A DNA stretch of 64,000 bases from Tabrizicola fusiformis (GCF_013328815.1 NZ_JABUHN010000011.1:1-64000); one strand, 5' to 3'; shown: positions 16,861-25,929, numbered from the stretch's first letter. Numbers and translations: made by a program. Notes: generated by a model from the letters alone, not told the origin.

Positions 16861-17309
16861 TGCAGGACCGCACATATCCAACGCTGACCGAGGCTACTCG
16901 TATATGGGCCCGTATCGGTCTCTTGAGCTTCGGCGGTCCAGCTGGACAGATCGCGCTTATGCACCGCATCCTGGTCGAGGAGCAACGCTGGCTTGGCGAG
17001 AAGCGGTTCCTCCATGCGCTTAACTATTGCATGTTGTTACCAGGCCCGGAAGCGATGCAACTCGCGGTCTATATTGGCTGGCTGATGCACCGCACGCTCG
17101 GCGGCATCATCGCGGGCGTCCTGTTCGTGCTGCCCGGCGTCATCGCTATCATGGCGCTCAGCTGGATCTATGCGCTCTACGGCAATGTCGGACCGATCGA
17201 GGCACTGTTCTTCGGGCTCAAGGCGGCAGTGCTGGCCATCGTGGTGCAGGCGGTCATCCGTATCGGATCGCGTGCCCTGAAGAACGGCGCGATGGTCGCT
17301 GTCGCGTGA
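16860..17309 (+). pseudogene. chrA: Truncated chrA chromate transporter
   Basis: 149 residues of a ChrA efflux protein, N-terminal half only ([23 protein letters not shown], quoted in part, and [16 protein letters not shown] are the CHR-family signatures). Full-length ChrA has about 400 residues in two CHR domains. The reading frame ends three bases into the inverted repeat of the insertion sequence at 17306, and no 3' half appears beyond it. The single half-domain may still fold, since short CHR pairs exist, but no partner is seen. Confidence 0.85.
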
Positions 17310-18857
17310 GAGCGTTCAATTCCCTGGGGTGCATTGTTTGCCGAAGCGGGCTCTACTCTCTGCCAGTCTTGGCAGAGGAGAGGCAGGATGCGCTGGAAAA
17401 TCAGTATTGAGGGTTCGGACGAAATCACGCGAGGCCACCGGTTCGAGTTTGAGATCGAGAAGAGCCTTGATGATCTGATCGCCGGTAACGTCGGCCTGTC
17501 GATCGATGAAGGCAAAGCTATCATGGCCTCGCTTCAACGGAACATCATCGAGCGGCAGTGCGCCCTCTATGTTCTGTTCCGACGTCATTGCGAGGGATGT
17601 GGCGGAACGCGGCCGGTCAAGGACTATTCGACCAGAACGATCCAGACAGTTTACGGCGCTGTGACCGTGGAGAGCCCGCGGCTGTACCCCTGCCGCAGCT
17701 GCATGCCCGGCGTTGATTTCACAATCACCCCGATTTCCGAGCTCTGCCCTAACCGGGCGACTGCAGAACTGATGACACTTACTGCTAAGCTTGGCGCACT
17801 TATGCCCTACCGGGCAGCGGCGAAAGTTCTGACCGATTTTCTGCCTGGGCAGACACCAACTCGGCACACGACCCTGCGACATCGCACGTTGGCAATTGGC
17901 AAGCGACTGGAAGAAAAGGAAGAACAGCGCATGCTCTTTGAAAAAGTTGACACGCAGGAACGTCATCAACGCGAGCTGCCGCTGCCTGGAGACCCAGAAA
18001 GGGAATTTGTCCTCAGCATCGATACTGCTCATATCCCGCAAGTCCGCGGCCATGAAACGCGAAGTTTCGAAGCGGTCATTTGTCATGCAAGTCGTGGCGG
18101 GGTCGGATCCGACCGAGGAATCTTGTTCGCGTTTTCTGGCACCTCGCGAAAGAGAATGCGCGCGGAAGGGCTACTCGCCCTCAAACGACTTGGATACGAA
18201 GGCAAAGGCGAAATCACTGTGATTTCTGATGCTGAGGACTGTCTGAAACGCCTAAAATCAGCACTACCACAGACAGCCACGCACATCCTCGACTGGTTTC
18301 ACATTGCCATGAAGCTGCGCCCCATCGAGCAGACTGCCGCGTGGTTGGCGCGCCGACTGCCGCCGGACGAGCGGGAGGAGCTTCTGGAGGACATAACAGC
18401 GGTGAGGTGGCGTCTTTGGAATGGTCAAACAGACAGGGCAATTGACCTGATCGGTCGCCTGTTTCACGACCTGAAGGCAGTTGAACAGGGCAGCACCGCG
18501 ATCGTCCCGCTACGAGGCGGTCTGTTGAACTTGCGCACCTACATCGAGCAGAACCGGGGTTCGATCGCCAACTACAGCGCAAGATATCGCGAAGGGAAAC
18601 GGATCGCCTCCACGGCGGCTGAAGCGAGCGTCAACAATCTCGTCGCAAAGCGGATGGTCAAGAAGCAACAGATGCGCTGGTCGGAACGAGGGGCGAACCT
18701 GCTCCTTCAGGTTCGCGTCGCCCTTGCCAATGGCGATCTTGCGGAACGTCTCGCCTACCAGCCGCCCATTCAACCAAGGCAGACCATCATTTCGCCATTC
18801 GTGCCGGTACCGCTCTTTCAGCGTGCCGCATGACCCCAGGTAGTTGAACGGTCCCAC
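17306..18857 (+). mobile_element. ISKra4-family insertion sequence
   Basis: 1552-bp element with 25-bp imperfect terminal inverted repeats at 17306-17330 and 18833-18857, matching in 21 of 25 positions. It carries one transposase gene and interrupts chrA. No direct target duplication is evident, and the sequence to the right is not chrA, so a deletion or rearrangement followed or accompanied insertion. Confidence 0.8.
17388..18833 (+). CDS. ISKra4-family transposase
   Basis: A 481-residue DDE transposase. A zinc-finger-like region (CEGCGGTRPVKDYSTRTI and CRSCMPG) is followed by the catalytic segments FVLSIDTAHIP, VISDAEDCLKRL with ILDWFHIAMKL, and the C-terminal ASTAAEASVNNLVAKRM block carrying the final glutamate. 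Start at 17388 is chosen for the GAGAGGCAGG leader. Length and motifs look intact, so the element may still move. Confidence 0.85.
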   Translation: MRWKISIEGSDEITRGHRFEFEIEKSLDDLIAGNVGLSIDEGKAIMASLQRNIIERQCALYVLFRRHCEGCGGTRPVKDYSTRTIQTVYGAVTVESPRLYPCRSCMPGVDFTITPISELCPNRATAELMTLTAKLGALMPYRAAAKVLTDFLPGQTPTRHTTLRHRTLAIGKRLEEKEEQRMLFEKVDTQERHQRELPLPGDPEREFVLSIDTAHIPQVRGHETRSFEAVICHASRGGVGSDRGILFAFSGTSRKRMRAEGLLALKRLGYEGKGEITVISDAEDCLKRLKSALPQTATHILDWFHIAMKLRPIEQTAAWLARRLPPDEREELLEDITAVRWRLWNGQTDRAIDLIGRLFHDLKAVEQGSTAIVPLRGGLLNLRTYIEQNRGSIANYSARYREGKRIASTAAEASVNNLVAKRMVKKQQMRWSERGANLLLQVRVALANGDLAERLAYQPPIQPRQTIISPFVPVPLFQRAA

Positions 18858-18879
18858 AAACGTCGCTCAACGCGCAGTG

Positions 18880-19058
18880 TGCCGGATTTAAAGGCAACGC
18901 GACAGCCGGTGATCTCGGCTCTGATCGCCGATGTCGTGACGCGCACGAGCCGCGCGGCAGTCCAGCGAAACCTCAGCTGGACAGATGAAAGAGGTTTGAT
19001 CCGCGAAGTGACGGGGCAAGGACGATTTCGGATGTGGCGCGCGTCCTTGCCCCGATGA
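18880..19058 (+). pseudogene. Diverged remnant of the HTH gene 3' end
   Basis: An open frame ending at TGA 19056-19058 encodes TSRAAVQRNLSWTDERGLI followed by REVTGQGRFRMW, clearly homologous to the C-terminus of the protein at 11220-12290 but more diverged than the copy at 15278. No start codon or N-terminal part is present. It marks the border between the chr/IS block and the copper island. Confidence 0.7.
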
Positions 19059-19123
19059 CTATCTCCGTCAAATCAAAACTACCTGCCTGCAGGCAGGAGC
19101 CCGCTTGCAAAGAGAAGCTGGTT

Positions 19124-19297
19124 TCAGCTTCTTGCCGCCCTCCAGACAACTGCGGCGATGGCAAAGAACAGGGCGGCCCCGAAGCCCCACACGCGGGCAT
19201 AGCCAATCATGTCGCCCCATGGGGCCAAGGCATAGCCGATCGCCAAGGCGGTCCAGATGCACGCCACGCCAATCAACAGCCAGATATCTTCTTTCAT
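19124..19297 (-). CDS. Small two-helix membrane protein, 57 aa
   Basis: Short protein with two hydrophobic stretches (about residues 6-24 and 32-52) and a basic end. AGGAGA stands before the ATG at 19297. It lies 25 bases after the oxidase-like subunit I gene in the same direction and may be a small accessory subunit of that complex. A GAAGCTG/CAGCTTC hairpin shortly downstream (about 19110-19127) could end the transcript. Confidence 0.6.
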   Translation of the reverse strand: MKEDIWLLIGVACIWTALAIGYALAPWGDMIGYARVWGFGAALFFAIAAVVWRAARS

Positions 19298-19322
19298 GTC
19301 AGATCTCCTGTGGAATTTCCTG

Positions 19323-20990
19323 TCAGTGACCCATCTCGCCAGTGGCGATGAGGGGAACCGCTTGCAGCAACTCGAACCCAAGGGTGCTGAAGCCATACAT
19401 GGCGACCGCAATCACGAGGATGGACACCGGCCCTGTCCAAGCAGCGTTGCGCCCGACGGGCAAGGCCTCCCATTGGACCGGAGCCCGGTAGGATGCCTCC
19501 GCTGTTTCCGACCGGCCGAACACCGAAGCCAGAGCGATCGCTGCATAGGCAAGGAGGGAGAGCGCCATGACGGTTCCGCCCAAGCCGACAAATCCCATGA
19601 GTGTCGACCAGACCGCAGGCGCTTCGCCGCCGTATGTGACATCCATCACCCGCCGCGGCACGCCCATGTAACCCGCAGCCACGCCCGCGCTGCCAAATAC
19701 CAGAAGCCCTGCCGATGCCACCCACGGCAGCGACCGCAGCAGCCCCGGCGCACGAAGCGGGCGGCCAGTCAACTCTGGCAACAACGCCGTGAGTCCCGCG
19801 AGCAGCGACAGGCTGACGGTTCCCACCGTGAAGAAATGGAAGTACCCCGGAACGAAGAACGTATCCGACAGCAGCGGTGCCAGCTTCTCCTGGATCAGCA
19901 CGAATGCCAGCGAGATGCCGAAGATCATGTTGACCACGGCCATGCTTGCCGCGTTTGTCGCGGGATGCTCCCACGGCAGCTTGCGCAACCAGCCGAACAG
20001 ACCCGTTGCACCCGAGGCTCGCGCGTGAACCTCCAGCGTTGCGACGATCACCAGGAAGGCGGTCAGCGTCGGTACCGAAACGAACAGCGAGAGCGCCGAA
20101 CCCGCCACCTTGACATACTCCGGCAGGCCGGGGTCGAGGAACATGTGGTATAGCGAGGTTGGCGGCACGAAGACGAGATACAGGCTGAAGACCAGCTTCG
20201 AGAATCTGGCACCAAACACCGACTTTGCGCCGGTCAGCACCTGCATCAGGATGTACCAGACAACCACCGTCGCCATGAGCGGCAAGTAATGCAGATTGTG
20301 GAACAGGATGTGCCAGCCTGTCTCCTGGCTTGCCGGAAAGGCGCCCAGTCCGGCGGCCCAGAGCAAGGCCGGCAGGAAGGCGTGAATTGCCGCAAAGCCG
20401 GTGACGATCAGAAAGCCGGCCCATGCCAGAAGGGCAAAGCCAAGCGCGTCCAGAGACCGGCGGCGGCTGCGCCCGAGAGAGGGCAGAAGCGTGGCAATGG
20501 CGGATGCCGGGACCAGGATCAGACCAAGTCCCAGCAAGACATAGCCAAGGCTGAAGACCAGAGCGGTCATCGGTTCATCAACCAGTAGGTCGGCCTTGCC
20601 GTCGTATAGCGGGGGCGAACCCATCACCGAGGCCAGAAGCCCAAGGCCGAACCCCAGCACCATCGCAATGGATCCGGAAAGGGCCAATGGATGCTTGACC
20701 AGTCCGGTCTTCCCCCCGCCGTTCCCGCGCTCGGCGGCAGAAAACCCGAGCAGCAGGGCCGCCTGGGCGAAGTAGAGCCAGTAGAAGAAGGCACTGAGTC
20801 CGTGCACCGAAAGGAAACGGTAGCCGGACTCGGGCAGGACCGGCAGGAACCCGGCCCGGACAAGGGCGGTCAGCAGACCGCCCGCAAGGCCGATGATCAG
20901 CGCCACAAGTGCAGCGACAGCCAGAAAGATGACAATGCGCCGATCCTGACGAGGAAGCGAGCGCAACCGGGAAACGATTGTGTCAGACAT
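19323..20990 (-). CDS. Heme-copper oxidase subunit I-like protein with altered active site
   Basis: A 555-residue membrane protein with about 13 helices, aligning from memory with B-family (ba3-type) oxidase subunit I. Low-spin heme ligands fit: His63 (SVHGLSAFF) and His385 (VPGYFHFF). The CuB ligand His231 and Tyr235 (FHNLHY) also fit. But the paired CuB histidines read Tyr281-His282 (SLYHMFLDPG), and the high-spin heme ligand position is Tyr383 (VPGYFH instead of VPGHFH). Both TAC codons (minus strand, at 20148-20150 and 19842-19844) are clear. Oxygen reduction by the usual mechanism is doubtful; nitric oxide chemistry or simple electron transfer are alternatives. It lies 13 bases after subunit II and has a GGGAGG ribosome-binding site. 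Confidence 0.8.
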   Translation of the reverse strand: MSDTIVSRLRSLPRQDRRIVIFLAVAALVALIIGLAGGLLTALVRAGFLPVLPESGYRFLSVHGLSAFFYWLYFAQAALLLGFSAAERGNGGGKTGLVKHPLALSGSIAMVLGFGLGLLASVMGSPPLYDGKADLLVDEPMTALVFSLGYVLLGLGLILVPASAIATLLPSLGRSRRRSLDALGFALLAWAGFLIVTGFAAIHAFLPALLWAAGLGAFPASQETGWHILFHNLHYLPLMATVVVWYILMQVLTGAKSVFGARFSKLVFSLYLVFVPPTSLYHMFLDPGLPEYVKVAGSALSLFVSVPTLTAFLVIVATLEVHARASGATGLFGWLRKLPWEHPATNAASMAVVNMIFGISLAFVLIQEKLAPLLSDTFFVPGYFHFFTVGTVSLSLLAGLTALLPELTGRPLRAPGLLRSLPWVASAGLLVFGSAGVAAGYMGVPRRVMDVTYGGEAPAVWSTLMGFVGLGGTVMALSLLAYAAIALASVFGRSETAEASYRAPVQWEALPVGRNAAWTGPVSILVIAVAMYGFSTLGFELLQAVPLIATGEMGH

Positions 20991-21003
20991 TGGAACCTCC
21001 CCT

Positions 21004-21675
21004 TCAGACGACGGTAATGCGGGCTTGCATGCCATCATGGCCGGGTCCGCAGTAGGATGTGCAATAGACGAGAAAACTGCCCGGTCGGGTGAACGTCATT
21101 TGCAGTTCCGTCTCGACCCCGGGGCCGAGGCGGATCATCCTGGCGCCTTCTCCGAACTGGATCGACGCGCCGTGGGTGACGTCGGCGGCCAGCATTCGGA
21201 AGCGATAGGGCCGGTCGACCTCCAGCCGGATGTCCGAGGGGTCAAAGTAGAAACGTTCGGCCAGCATGAGCACTTCGACGGGCGTGTCCATTCCTGCATG
21301 ATCCGGCTCGGTGTGTGCTGCTTCCACATCAGAAGCCATCTCCATCCCGTCCATGTTCATGCCGGACATGGCTTCCGGATTGGCGACCGGCCTGGGATAG
21401 ACGGATCCATCCGGCTCGCTGAAGCGGGCGACGAAATCGGCAAGCTCTGTCCGGAAGGCTTCGACATTCGATGTCGAAGCCATTCCGCCGTGACCCTCCA
21501 TTGCCATCGCGGCCATGGGATCAGAATCCGCAGCTGAGGTTTCTGCGTTGCGCAAGAATGCGAAGGGGTTTGGGGCTGCGCCGTAAGCGGCCCAGAGGCC
21601 GTAGAGGCTTACGCCGCCAAAGCCCAACGTGGCGATGAACCCACGTCTTGTGGTGAAGTGTTTGTCGGGTTTCAT
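21004..21675 (-). CDS. Cytochrome oxidase subunit II-like CuA protein
   Basis: A 223-residue periplasmic protein. The N-terminus has a twin-arginine pattern (TTRRGFIATLG) with a hydrophobic segment. A Met/His-rich linker follows (about residues 54-130, with GMNMDGMEM). The C-terminal cupredoxin has a complete CuA set: His168, Cys205, Cys209, His213 and Met216 (CTSYCGPGHDGM). CuA would accept electrons from a cytochrome c or cupredoxin and pass them to subunit I. First oxidase gene of the minus-strand operon headed by the small protein at 21827-22228. Confidence 0.85.
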   Translation of the reverse strand: MKPDKHFTTRRGFIATLGFGGVSLYGLWAAYGAAPNPFAFLRNAETSAADSDPMAAMAMEGHGGMASTSNVEAFRTELADFVARFSEPDGSVYPRPVANPEAMSGMNMDGMEMASDVEAAHTEPDHAGMDTPVEVLMLAERFYFDPSDIRLEVDRPYRFRMLAADVTHGASIQFGEGARMIRLGPGVETELQMTFTRPGSFLVYCTSYCGPGHDGMQARITVV

Positions 21676-21826
21676 GGTTCAATCCATCATGTGGATGATC
21701 GCAGACGCGTGCAGCCGGCGTCTTGGCGTATCGGATCATTGAGGTGCAGCGGGTTCGCGGACGGGCACAGGTCAGAGGTGCCAATGCTCCGCTCAGCTGC
21801 AGCGGCCGGACGTGGAAAACAGCGCC

Positions 21827-22228
21827 CTAGATCGCAATCGGCGGACGATATCCTGGAGACACGGCAACGCCGGAATGGTCTGCTCGGTCGAGGCCCAGGA
21901 TCACGGCAGTCGCGATCGACACCAGAGGCGTCAGAGGATTGCTCTCGCCAAGACTTATCGAAATGCATCCGAGAAGCGGACAGGCCTGAAGGTGCGACGC
22001 ATGTATTCTGGATGCGACGCCTTCCGTCTCGCCAGTACCGATGTGCACCGAGGAGTCAAAGTGCGACGCGATGGTGGTGCATCCAGTTGCAGTCGTGGCA
22101 TCGGAAGCCAAGGACGGCTGCCCGACAAAGCCCAGTACGGCTACGGCAAGGGTAAGAAGCATCCGGAGAAAGATGCCATGCCCGGCTGGGGCATTTCTTT
22201 TTGCGCGGACGTTCCCTTGGTGTTGCAT
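21827..22228 (-). CDS. CutF-like small leader protein (oxidase-like operon)
   Basis: 133 residues: basic N-terminus, one hydrophobic segment (about 19-40), a His-containing region, the cysteine pair CPLLGC (Cys83 and Cys88), a second hydrophobic stretch and a proline-containing end, GYRPPIAI. No enzyme motif. Architecture matches four other small proteins in this window (33975, 48012, 49060 and 58194). It precedes the oxidase-like genes with a 151-base gap and follows an FNR-type site at 22285-22298. By analogy with CutF and CruR it may regulate translation of the downstream genes in response to copper; this is inference. Confidence 0.55.
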   Translation of the reverse strand: MQHQGNVRAKRNAPAGHGIFLRMLLTLAVAVLGFVGQPSLASDATTATGCTTIASHFDSSVHIGTGETEGVASRIHASHLQACPLLGCISISLGESNPLTPLVSIATAVILGLDRADHSGVAVSPGYRPPIAI

Positions 22229-22611
22229 TCTGCGCCTGACCAGTCAGCAATGGCCAATGCTCTCAGGCGAGACCTGACCTCGCCTTGACACAAGTCAAGT
22301 GCCCCGGTTTTTGCAACAATCAAGCGTGATCAGACCCGCATCCCTGTTTTCTAAGGCGCGTCGTCGGGTGATGCGGCGCATTCTGATTTGTCACGGACCG
22401 AAGGGGGCAGGCGTGCCAGCGTCAGGGCAAGACCCAACCATCCGATCAAGCTCGCGTCCGGAACGCGCCCGACGTAGAGCGCGGCGATGTCAGGCGGGAT
22501 GGTGGGAACGGAGCAAGCGGCACCTGCCGCCAGAAAATCCCACTGGTTGCCACGACAGCGGTAACGGCCCGCCCGGCTTGTCGGATCCAAGGAACAGCGG
22601 TCTGCACGAAG
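22229..22611. other. Intergenic stretch upstream of the oxidase-like operon
   Basis: 383 bp. The part near 22285 holds the FNR-type site. The remainder, up to the end of cueR, has only weak open frames, one of about 80 codons on the minus strand (22351-22590) with a hydrophobic patch and no ribosome-binding site. It may be debris of a lost gene. Confidence 0.4.
22285..22298. promoter_or_regulatory. FNR/CRP-type binding site before the oxidase-like operon
   Basis: TTGAC-ACAA-GTCAA, a perfect dyad matching the FNR/FnrL/Dnr consensus TTGAY-N4-RTCAA, centred about 63 bases before the start of the small leader gene. It suggests induction at low oxygen or by nitric oxide. Confidence 0.6.
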
Positions 22612-23082
22612 TCAATGTGTTTGAAGTATGGTCGCCGGACCGGAGCGGATTGCCGCAGACCGGCCGCCTTCGCTGTGGGCGTCGACTTGTTGCGGACCCT
22701 CCAGCAGATCGGCAAGGATCGGACAGTCGGGACGGTGGTCGCCGCAGCATGCGTTAGCCAGGTGACGGAGCGTGTCCATCATCGCCTGCATCTCGCGAAT
22801 ACGAGTCTCAAGACCGGCGATCTGCTCCAGGGCGATCCGCTTCACGTCGGCGCTCTGCCGGGACCGGTCCTGCCAAAGTGCCAACAGTTCCTCGATTTTT
22901 TCGACCGGGAAACCAAGGTCGCGCGCCCTGCGAATGAAGCGCAGAACCTGCACGTCGGTCATTGTGTAGAGGCGGTATCCTGACGTTGTTCGCCCCGCTG
23001 CCGGGATGAGACCGACGGACTCATAGTAGCGGATCATCTTGGCCGACACGCCCGAGGCCTTTGCAGCTTCACCGATATTCAT
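22612..23082 (-). CDS. cueR: CueR, Cu(I)-responsive MerR-family regulator
   Basis: A 156-residue regulator. An N-terminal winged helix (ASGVSAKMIRYYESVGLIP) and long dimerisation helix are followed by the metal loop with Cys112 and Cys120 (ACCGDHRPDCPIL), as in CueR. The third residue ATG (23082) is preferred because GAAGGAGG lies at proper distance. The C-terminus is about 25 residues longer than usual, perhaps from a changed downstream sequence. It is 13 bases after copA in the same direction, so copA-cueR form an operon, and it should act at both promoters in 25607-25705. Confidence 0.9.
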   Translation of the reverse strand: MNIGEAAKASGVSAKMIRYYESVGLIPAAGRTTSGYRLYTMTDVQVLRFIRRARDLGFPVEKIEELLALWQDRSRQSADVKRIALEQIAGLETRIREMQAMMDTLRHLANACCGDHRPDCPILADLLEGPQQVDAHSEGGRSAAIRSGPATILQTH

Positions 23083-23095
23083 GACCATTCCTCCT

Positions 23096-25573
23096 TCAAT
23101 TCAATGTTGCGGGCGCAAAGCGCCGCAGCCGAAGTGCGTTGCTGAGCACGAAGACGGATGAGAGGGCCATGGCGGCGGCGGCGATGATCGGCGACAGAAG
23201 GAGGCCGAAGGCGGGCCACAGCACCCCCGCAGCTACCGGGATCAGCAGCGCGTTGTAGATGAAGGCCCAGAACAGGTTCTGCCGGATGTTGCGCATCGTC
23301 GCTTTCGACAGCGCGATGGCGTCGGACACGGCGGTCAGCCGGCCGGTCATCAGCACCACATCCGCCGCCTCGATGGCGATGTCGGTGCCGGTGCCGACGG
23401 CGAGGCCCACATCCGCCTCGGCCAGCGCCGGGGCGTCGTTGATGCCGTCGCCGACATAGGCAAGCTGGCCGATACCTTTCAGCCGCTTCACCGCATCGAC
23501 CTTGCCGTCGGGCAGCACCTCGGCCACCACCTCGTCGATGCCAAGCTGGCGGGCGATGGCGTTCCCGGTGCGGGCGTTGTCGCCGGTTATCATCGCGACC
23601 TTCAGACCAAGGGCGTGCAGCGCGCGGATCGCCTGTGGCGTGGTTTCCTTGATTGGGTCGGCGACGGCGAGGATCGCTGCCAGCTTCCCGTCGATGGTGG
23701 CATAGAGCGGCGACTTGCCCTGATCACCCATCTGCGCGGCGGCGTCGGCGAATTGGGCCACGTCAAGGCCGAGCTTGGTCATGTAGCGGTCGGCGCCGAC
23801 CTCGATCCTTTGCCCGCCTGCCGTGGCGGTGACGCCAAAGCCGGTGACGGAGTCGAAAGAGGTGACTTCGGCCAGGGTCAGCCCGTCCACACCCGCCGCC
23901 GCGACGATGGCGCGGGCGATCGGGTGTTCCGATTTCGCCTCGACCGCCGCGACGGCGGCGAGGACGGCGGCACGGTCGAAGCCCGGCGCGAGCACGAGGT
24001 CGGTCAGCTTCGGCTTGCCCTCGGTGAGGGTGCCGGTCTTATCCAGCGCCACCACCTTGACGCCTTGCAGCGATTGCAGCGCCTCGCCCTTGCGGAACAG
24101 GACACCGAGTTCCGCGCCGCGCCCGGTGCCGACCATGATCGAGGTCGGCGTGGCCAGCCCCATGGCGCAGGGGCAGGCGATGATCAGCACGGCCACCGCG
24201 TTGACAAGGCCGAAGGTCAGCGCTGGATCGGGGCCGAAGACCAGCCAGACTGCGAAGGTCAGTGCGGCCAGCACCATCACGGCGGGCACGAACCACATCG
24301 TCACCTGATCGACCAGCGCCTGAATCGGGAGTTTCCCGCCCTGCGCCGCCTCGACCATGCGGATGATCTGGGCGAGCATCGTCGCCTCGCCAACCGCCGT
24401 GGCACGGAAGCTGAAGGCGCCGGTCTGGTTGACCGTGCCGCCAGTGACGGCGCTGCCTGCGATCTTTTCCACCGGCAGAGGTTCGCCCGAGATCATGCTT
24501 TCGTCGATCCAGCTATTCCCGTCGGTGACTTCGCCGTCGACCGGCACCTTCTCGCCCGGTCGGACCTCGACCACATCGCCGGGGCGGACCTCGGCAACGG
24601 GCAGTTCTACCGCGACACCGCCCCTGACGACGCGGGCGGTCTTGGCCTGCAACCCCACCAGCCGCTTGATTGCCTCCGATGTGCGGCCCTTGGCGCGGGC
24701 TTCAAGGTAGCGGCCGAGCAGGATCAGCGTCACGATCACTGCGGCCGCCTCGTAGTAGACGTTGATGGTGCCAGGGGGCAGCAGACCGGGGGCAAAGGTC
24801 GCCACCAGCGAATAGGCGTAGGCGGCGGAAGTGCCGACCGCGACCAGGCTGTTCATGTCGGGTGCCAGCCGCGCCAGCGCCGGGAAACCCTTGCGGAAGA
24901 AGCGCAGGCCGGGGCCGAAAAGCACGGCGCTGGCCAGGGCGAACTGGACATACCAGCTTGCCTGGAGGCCGATGCTGTTCACGATCGCCATGTGAATCGG
25001 CATGAACAGATGCCGACCCATCTCCAGCACGAAGACCGGCGCGGTCAGGGCGGCGGCAATCAGCACGTCGCGCTTGAGGCCAGCCTCTTCGGCGGCCTTT
25101 TTCGCCGCCGTCTCGTCCGACACAGCCATCGCCGGGGCGGCGGGACGGGCGTCGTAGCCCGCATCGGCCACCGCGCGCACCAGCGCCGCCGGATCGGCCG
25201 ACCCCGTCACCGTCGCCCGCTCGGTCGCGAGGTTGACGACGGCTGAGGTCACACCCGGCACCGTTTTCAACGCCCGTTCCACGCGCGCAACGCACGAGGC
25301 GCAGGTCATCCCCTCGATCTCCAGATCGACGGGACGCACGGGAACGGCGTAGCCTGCCCCCTCCACCGCCTGCACCAGCGCCGCACGGTCCAGCGACGGG
25401 CCGGTCACTTCGGCGCGCTCGGTCGCCAGGTTGACCGATGCCGCAGCCACCCCCGGCACCGCTTTCAGCGCCCGTTCGACATGTGCCACGCAGGAGGCGC
25501 AGGTCATGCCCTCGACTTCGATCACCATCCGGTCCGTGGCGGATACGGATGGTTGCCTTGCCTGCATGTTCAT
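23096..25573 (-). CDS. copA: CopA Cu(I)-exporting P1B-type ATPase
   Basis: An 825-residue inner-membrane pump exporting Cu(I) from cytoplasm to periplasm. Two N-terminal heavy-metal domains ([15 protein letters not shown] and [15 protein letters not shown]), eight membrane helices with the CPC motif ([12 protein letters not shown]), phosphorylation site [14 protein letters not shown]-binding [11 protein letters not shown] and hinge [16 protein letters not shown] are all present. Length is normal. GGAAGGAG precedes the start. Transcribed from the CueR-type promoter at 25607-25637. Confidence 0.95.
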   Translation of the reverse strand: MNMQARQPSVSATDRMVIEVEGMTCASCVAHVERALKAVPGVAAASVNLATERAEVTGPSLDRAALVQAVEGAGYAVPVRPVDLEIEGMTCASCVARVERALKTVPGVTSAVVNLATERATVTGSADPAALVRAVADAGYDARPAAPAMAVSDETAAKKAAEEAGLKRDVLIAAALTAPVFVLEMGRHLFMPIHMAIVNSIGLQASWYVQFALASAVLFGPGLRFFRKGFPALARLAPDMNSLVAVGTSAAYAYSLVATFAPGLLPPGTINVYYEAAAVIVTLILLGRYLEARAKGRTSEAIKRLVGLQAKTARVVRGGVAVELPVAEVRPGDVVEVRPGEKVPVDGEVTDGNSWIDESMISGEPLPVEKIAGSAVTGGTVNQTGAFSFRATAVGEATMLAQIIRMVEAAQGGKLPIQALVDQVTMWFVPAVMVLAALTFAVWLVFGPDPALTFGLVNAVAVLIIACPCAMGLATPTSIMVGTGRGAELGVLFRKGEALQSLQGVKVVALDKTGTLTEGKPKLTDLVLAPGFDRAAVLAAVAAVEAKSEHPIARAIVAAAGVDGLTLAEVTSFDSVTGFGVTATAGGQRIEVGADRYMTKLGLDVAQFADAAAQMGDQGKSPLYATIDGKLAAILAVADPIKETTPQAIRALHALGLKVAMITGDNARTGNAIARQLGIDEVVAEVLPDGKVDAVKRLKGIGQLAYVGDGINDAPALAEADVGLAVGTGTDIAIEAADVVLMTGRLTAVSDAIALSKATMRNIRQNLFWAFIYNALLIPVAAGVLWPAFGLLLSPIIAAAAMALSSVFVLSNALRLRRFAPATLN

Positions 25574-25606
25574 TGCGGGACTCCTTCCAAGGTGCTTCCG
25601 CGAACA

Positions 25607-25637
25607 TAGATAGGGCTTCCCATCATGGGAAGGTCAA
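25607..25637 (-). promoter_or_regulatory. CueR-type promoter of copA-cueR
   Basis: On the minus strand, TTGACC (25632-25637), a 19-bp spacer holding the perfect 17-bp palindrome CTTCCCATCATGGGAAG (25616-25632), and TATCTA (25607-25612). The over-long spacer and CTTCCC dyad are classical for CueR. Confidence 0.9.
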
Positions 25638-25674
25638 GGGCTAGCTTCTATTCCGTCTTCACGGCTTTGTGGGC

Positions 25675-25705
25675 TTGACCTTACAACCGTGGGAAGCCCT
25701 ATCTC
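25675..25705 (+). promoter_or_regulatory. CueR-type promoter of the copZ operon
   Basis: TTGACC (25675-25680), a 19-bp spacer with an imperfect dyad ending GGGAAG, and TATCTC (25700-25705), 35 bases before the copZ start. Divergent from the copA promoter, so one regulator controls both sides. Confidence 0.8.
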
Positions 25706-25740
25706 ACAATGCATGAGGCAAAAACCTGAAGGAGGCACTC

Positions 25741-25929
25741 ATGCAGTTCCATATCGAGAACATGACCTGCGGCGGCTGCGTGCGCAGCGTGACCAAGGCC
25801 ATCCAGTCGGTCGATCCGGCAGCCGAAGTCAGCGCCGATCCCAGCACCCACAAGGTTGAAGTCAGATCGGAGACTCCCCGCGAGCGGCTGGCCGCAGCTC
25901 TGACCGAGGTCGGGTACGCGCCGGCCTGA
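25741..25929 (+). CDS. copZ: CopZ-like copper chaperone
   Basis: A 62-residue single heavy-metal-associated domain with the binding loop NMTCGGCVRSV (Cys10 and Cys13). It presumably carries Cu(I) in the cytoplasm to CopA and buffers it for CueR. GAAGGAGG precedes the start, which lies behind the CueR-type promoter. Followed after 29 bases by the DUF305 gene. Confidence 0.9.
   Translation: MQFHIENMTCGGCVRSVTKAIQSVDPAAEVSADPSTHKVEVRSETPRERLAAALTEVGYAPA

Noticed and set aside
19110-19127. GAAGCTG/CAGCTTC hairpin as a sure terminator
   Set aside because: Short stem and no T-run on the minus strand; mentioned only as a possible end of the 57-aa gene transcript.
21827-22311. Plus-strand frame starting 21812 opposite the small leader gene
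   Set aside because: No membrane segment, no start signal, and the minus-strand frame fits the five-member protein set and the operon direction.
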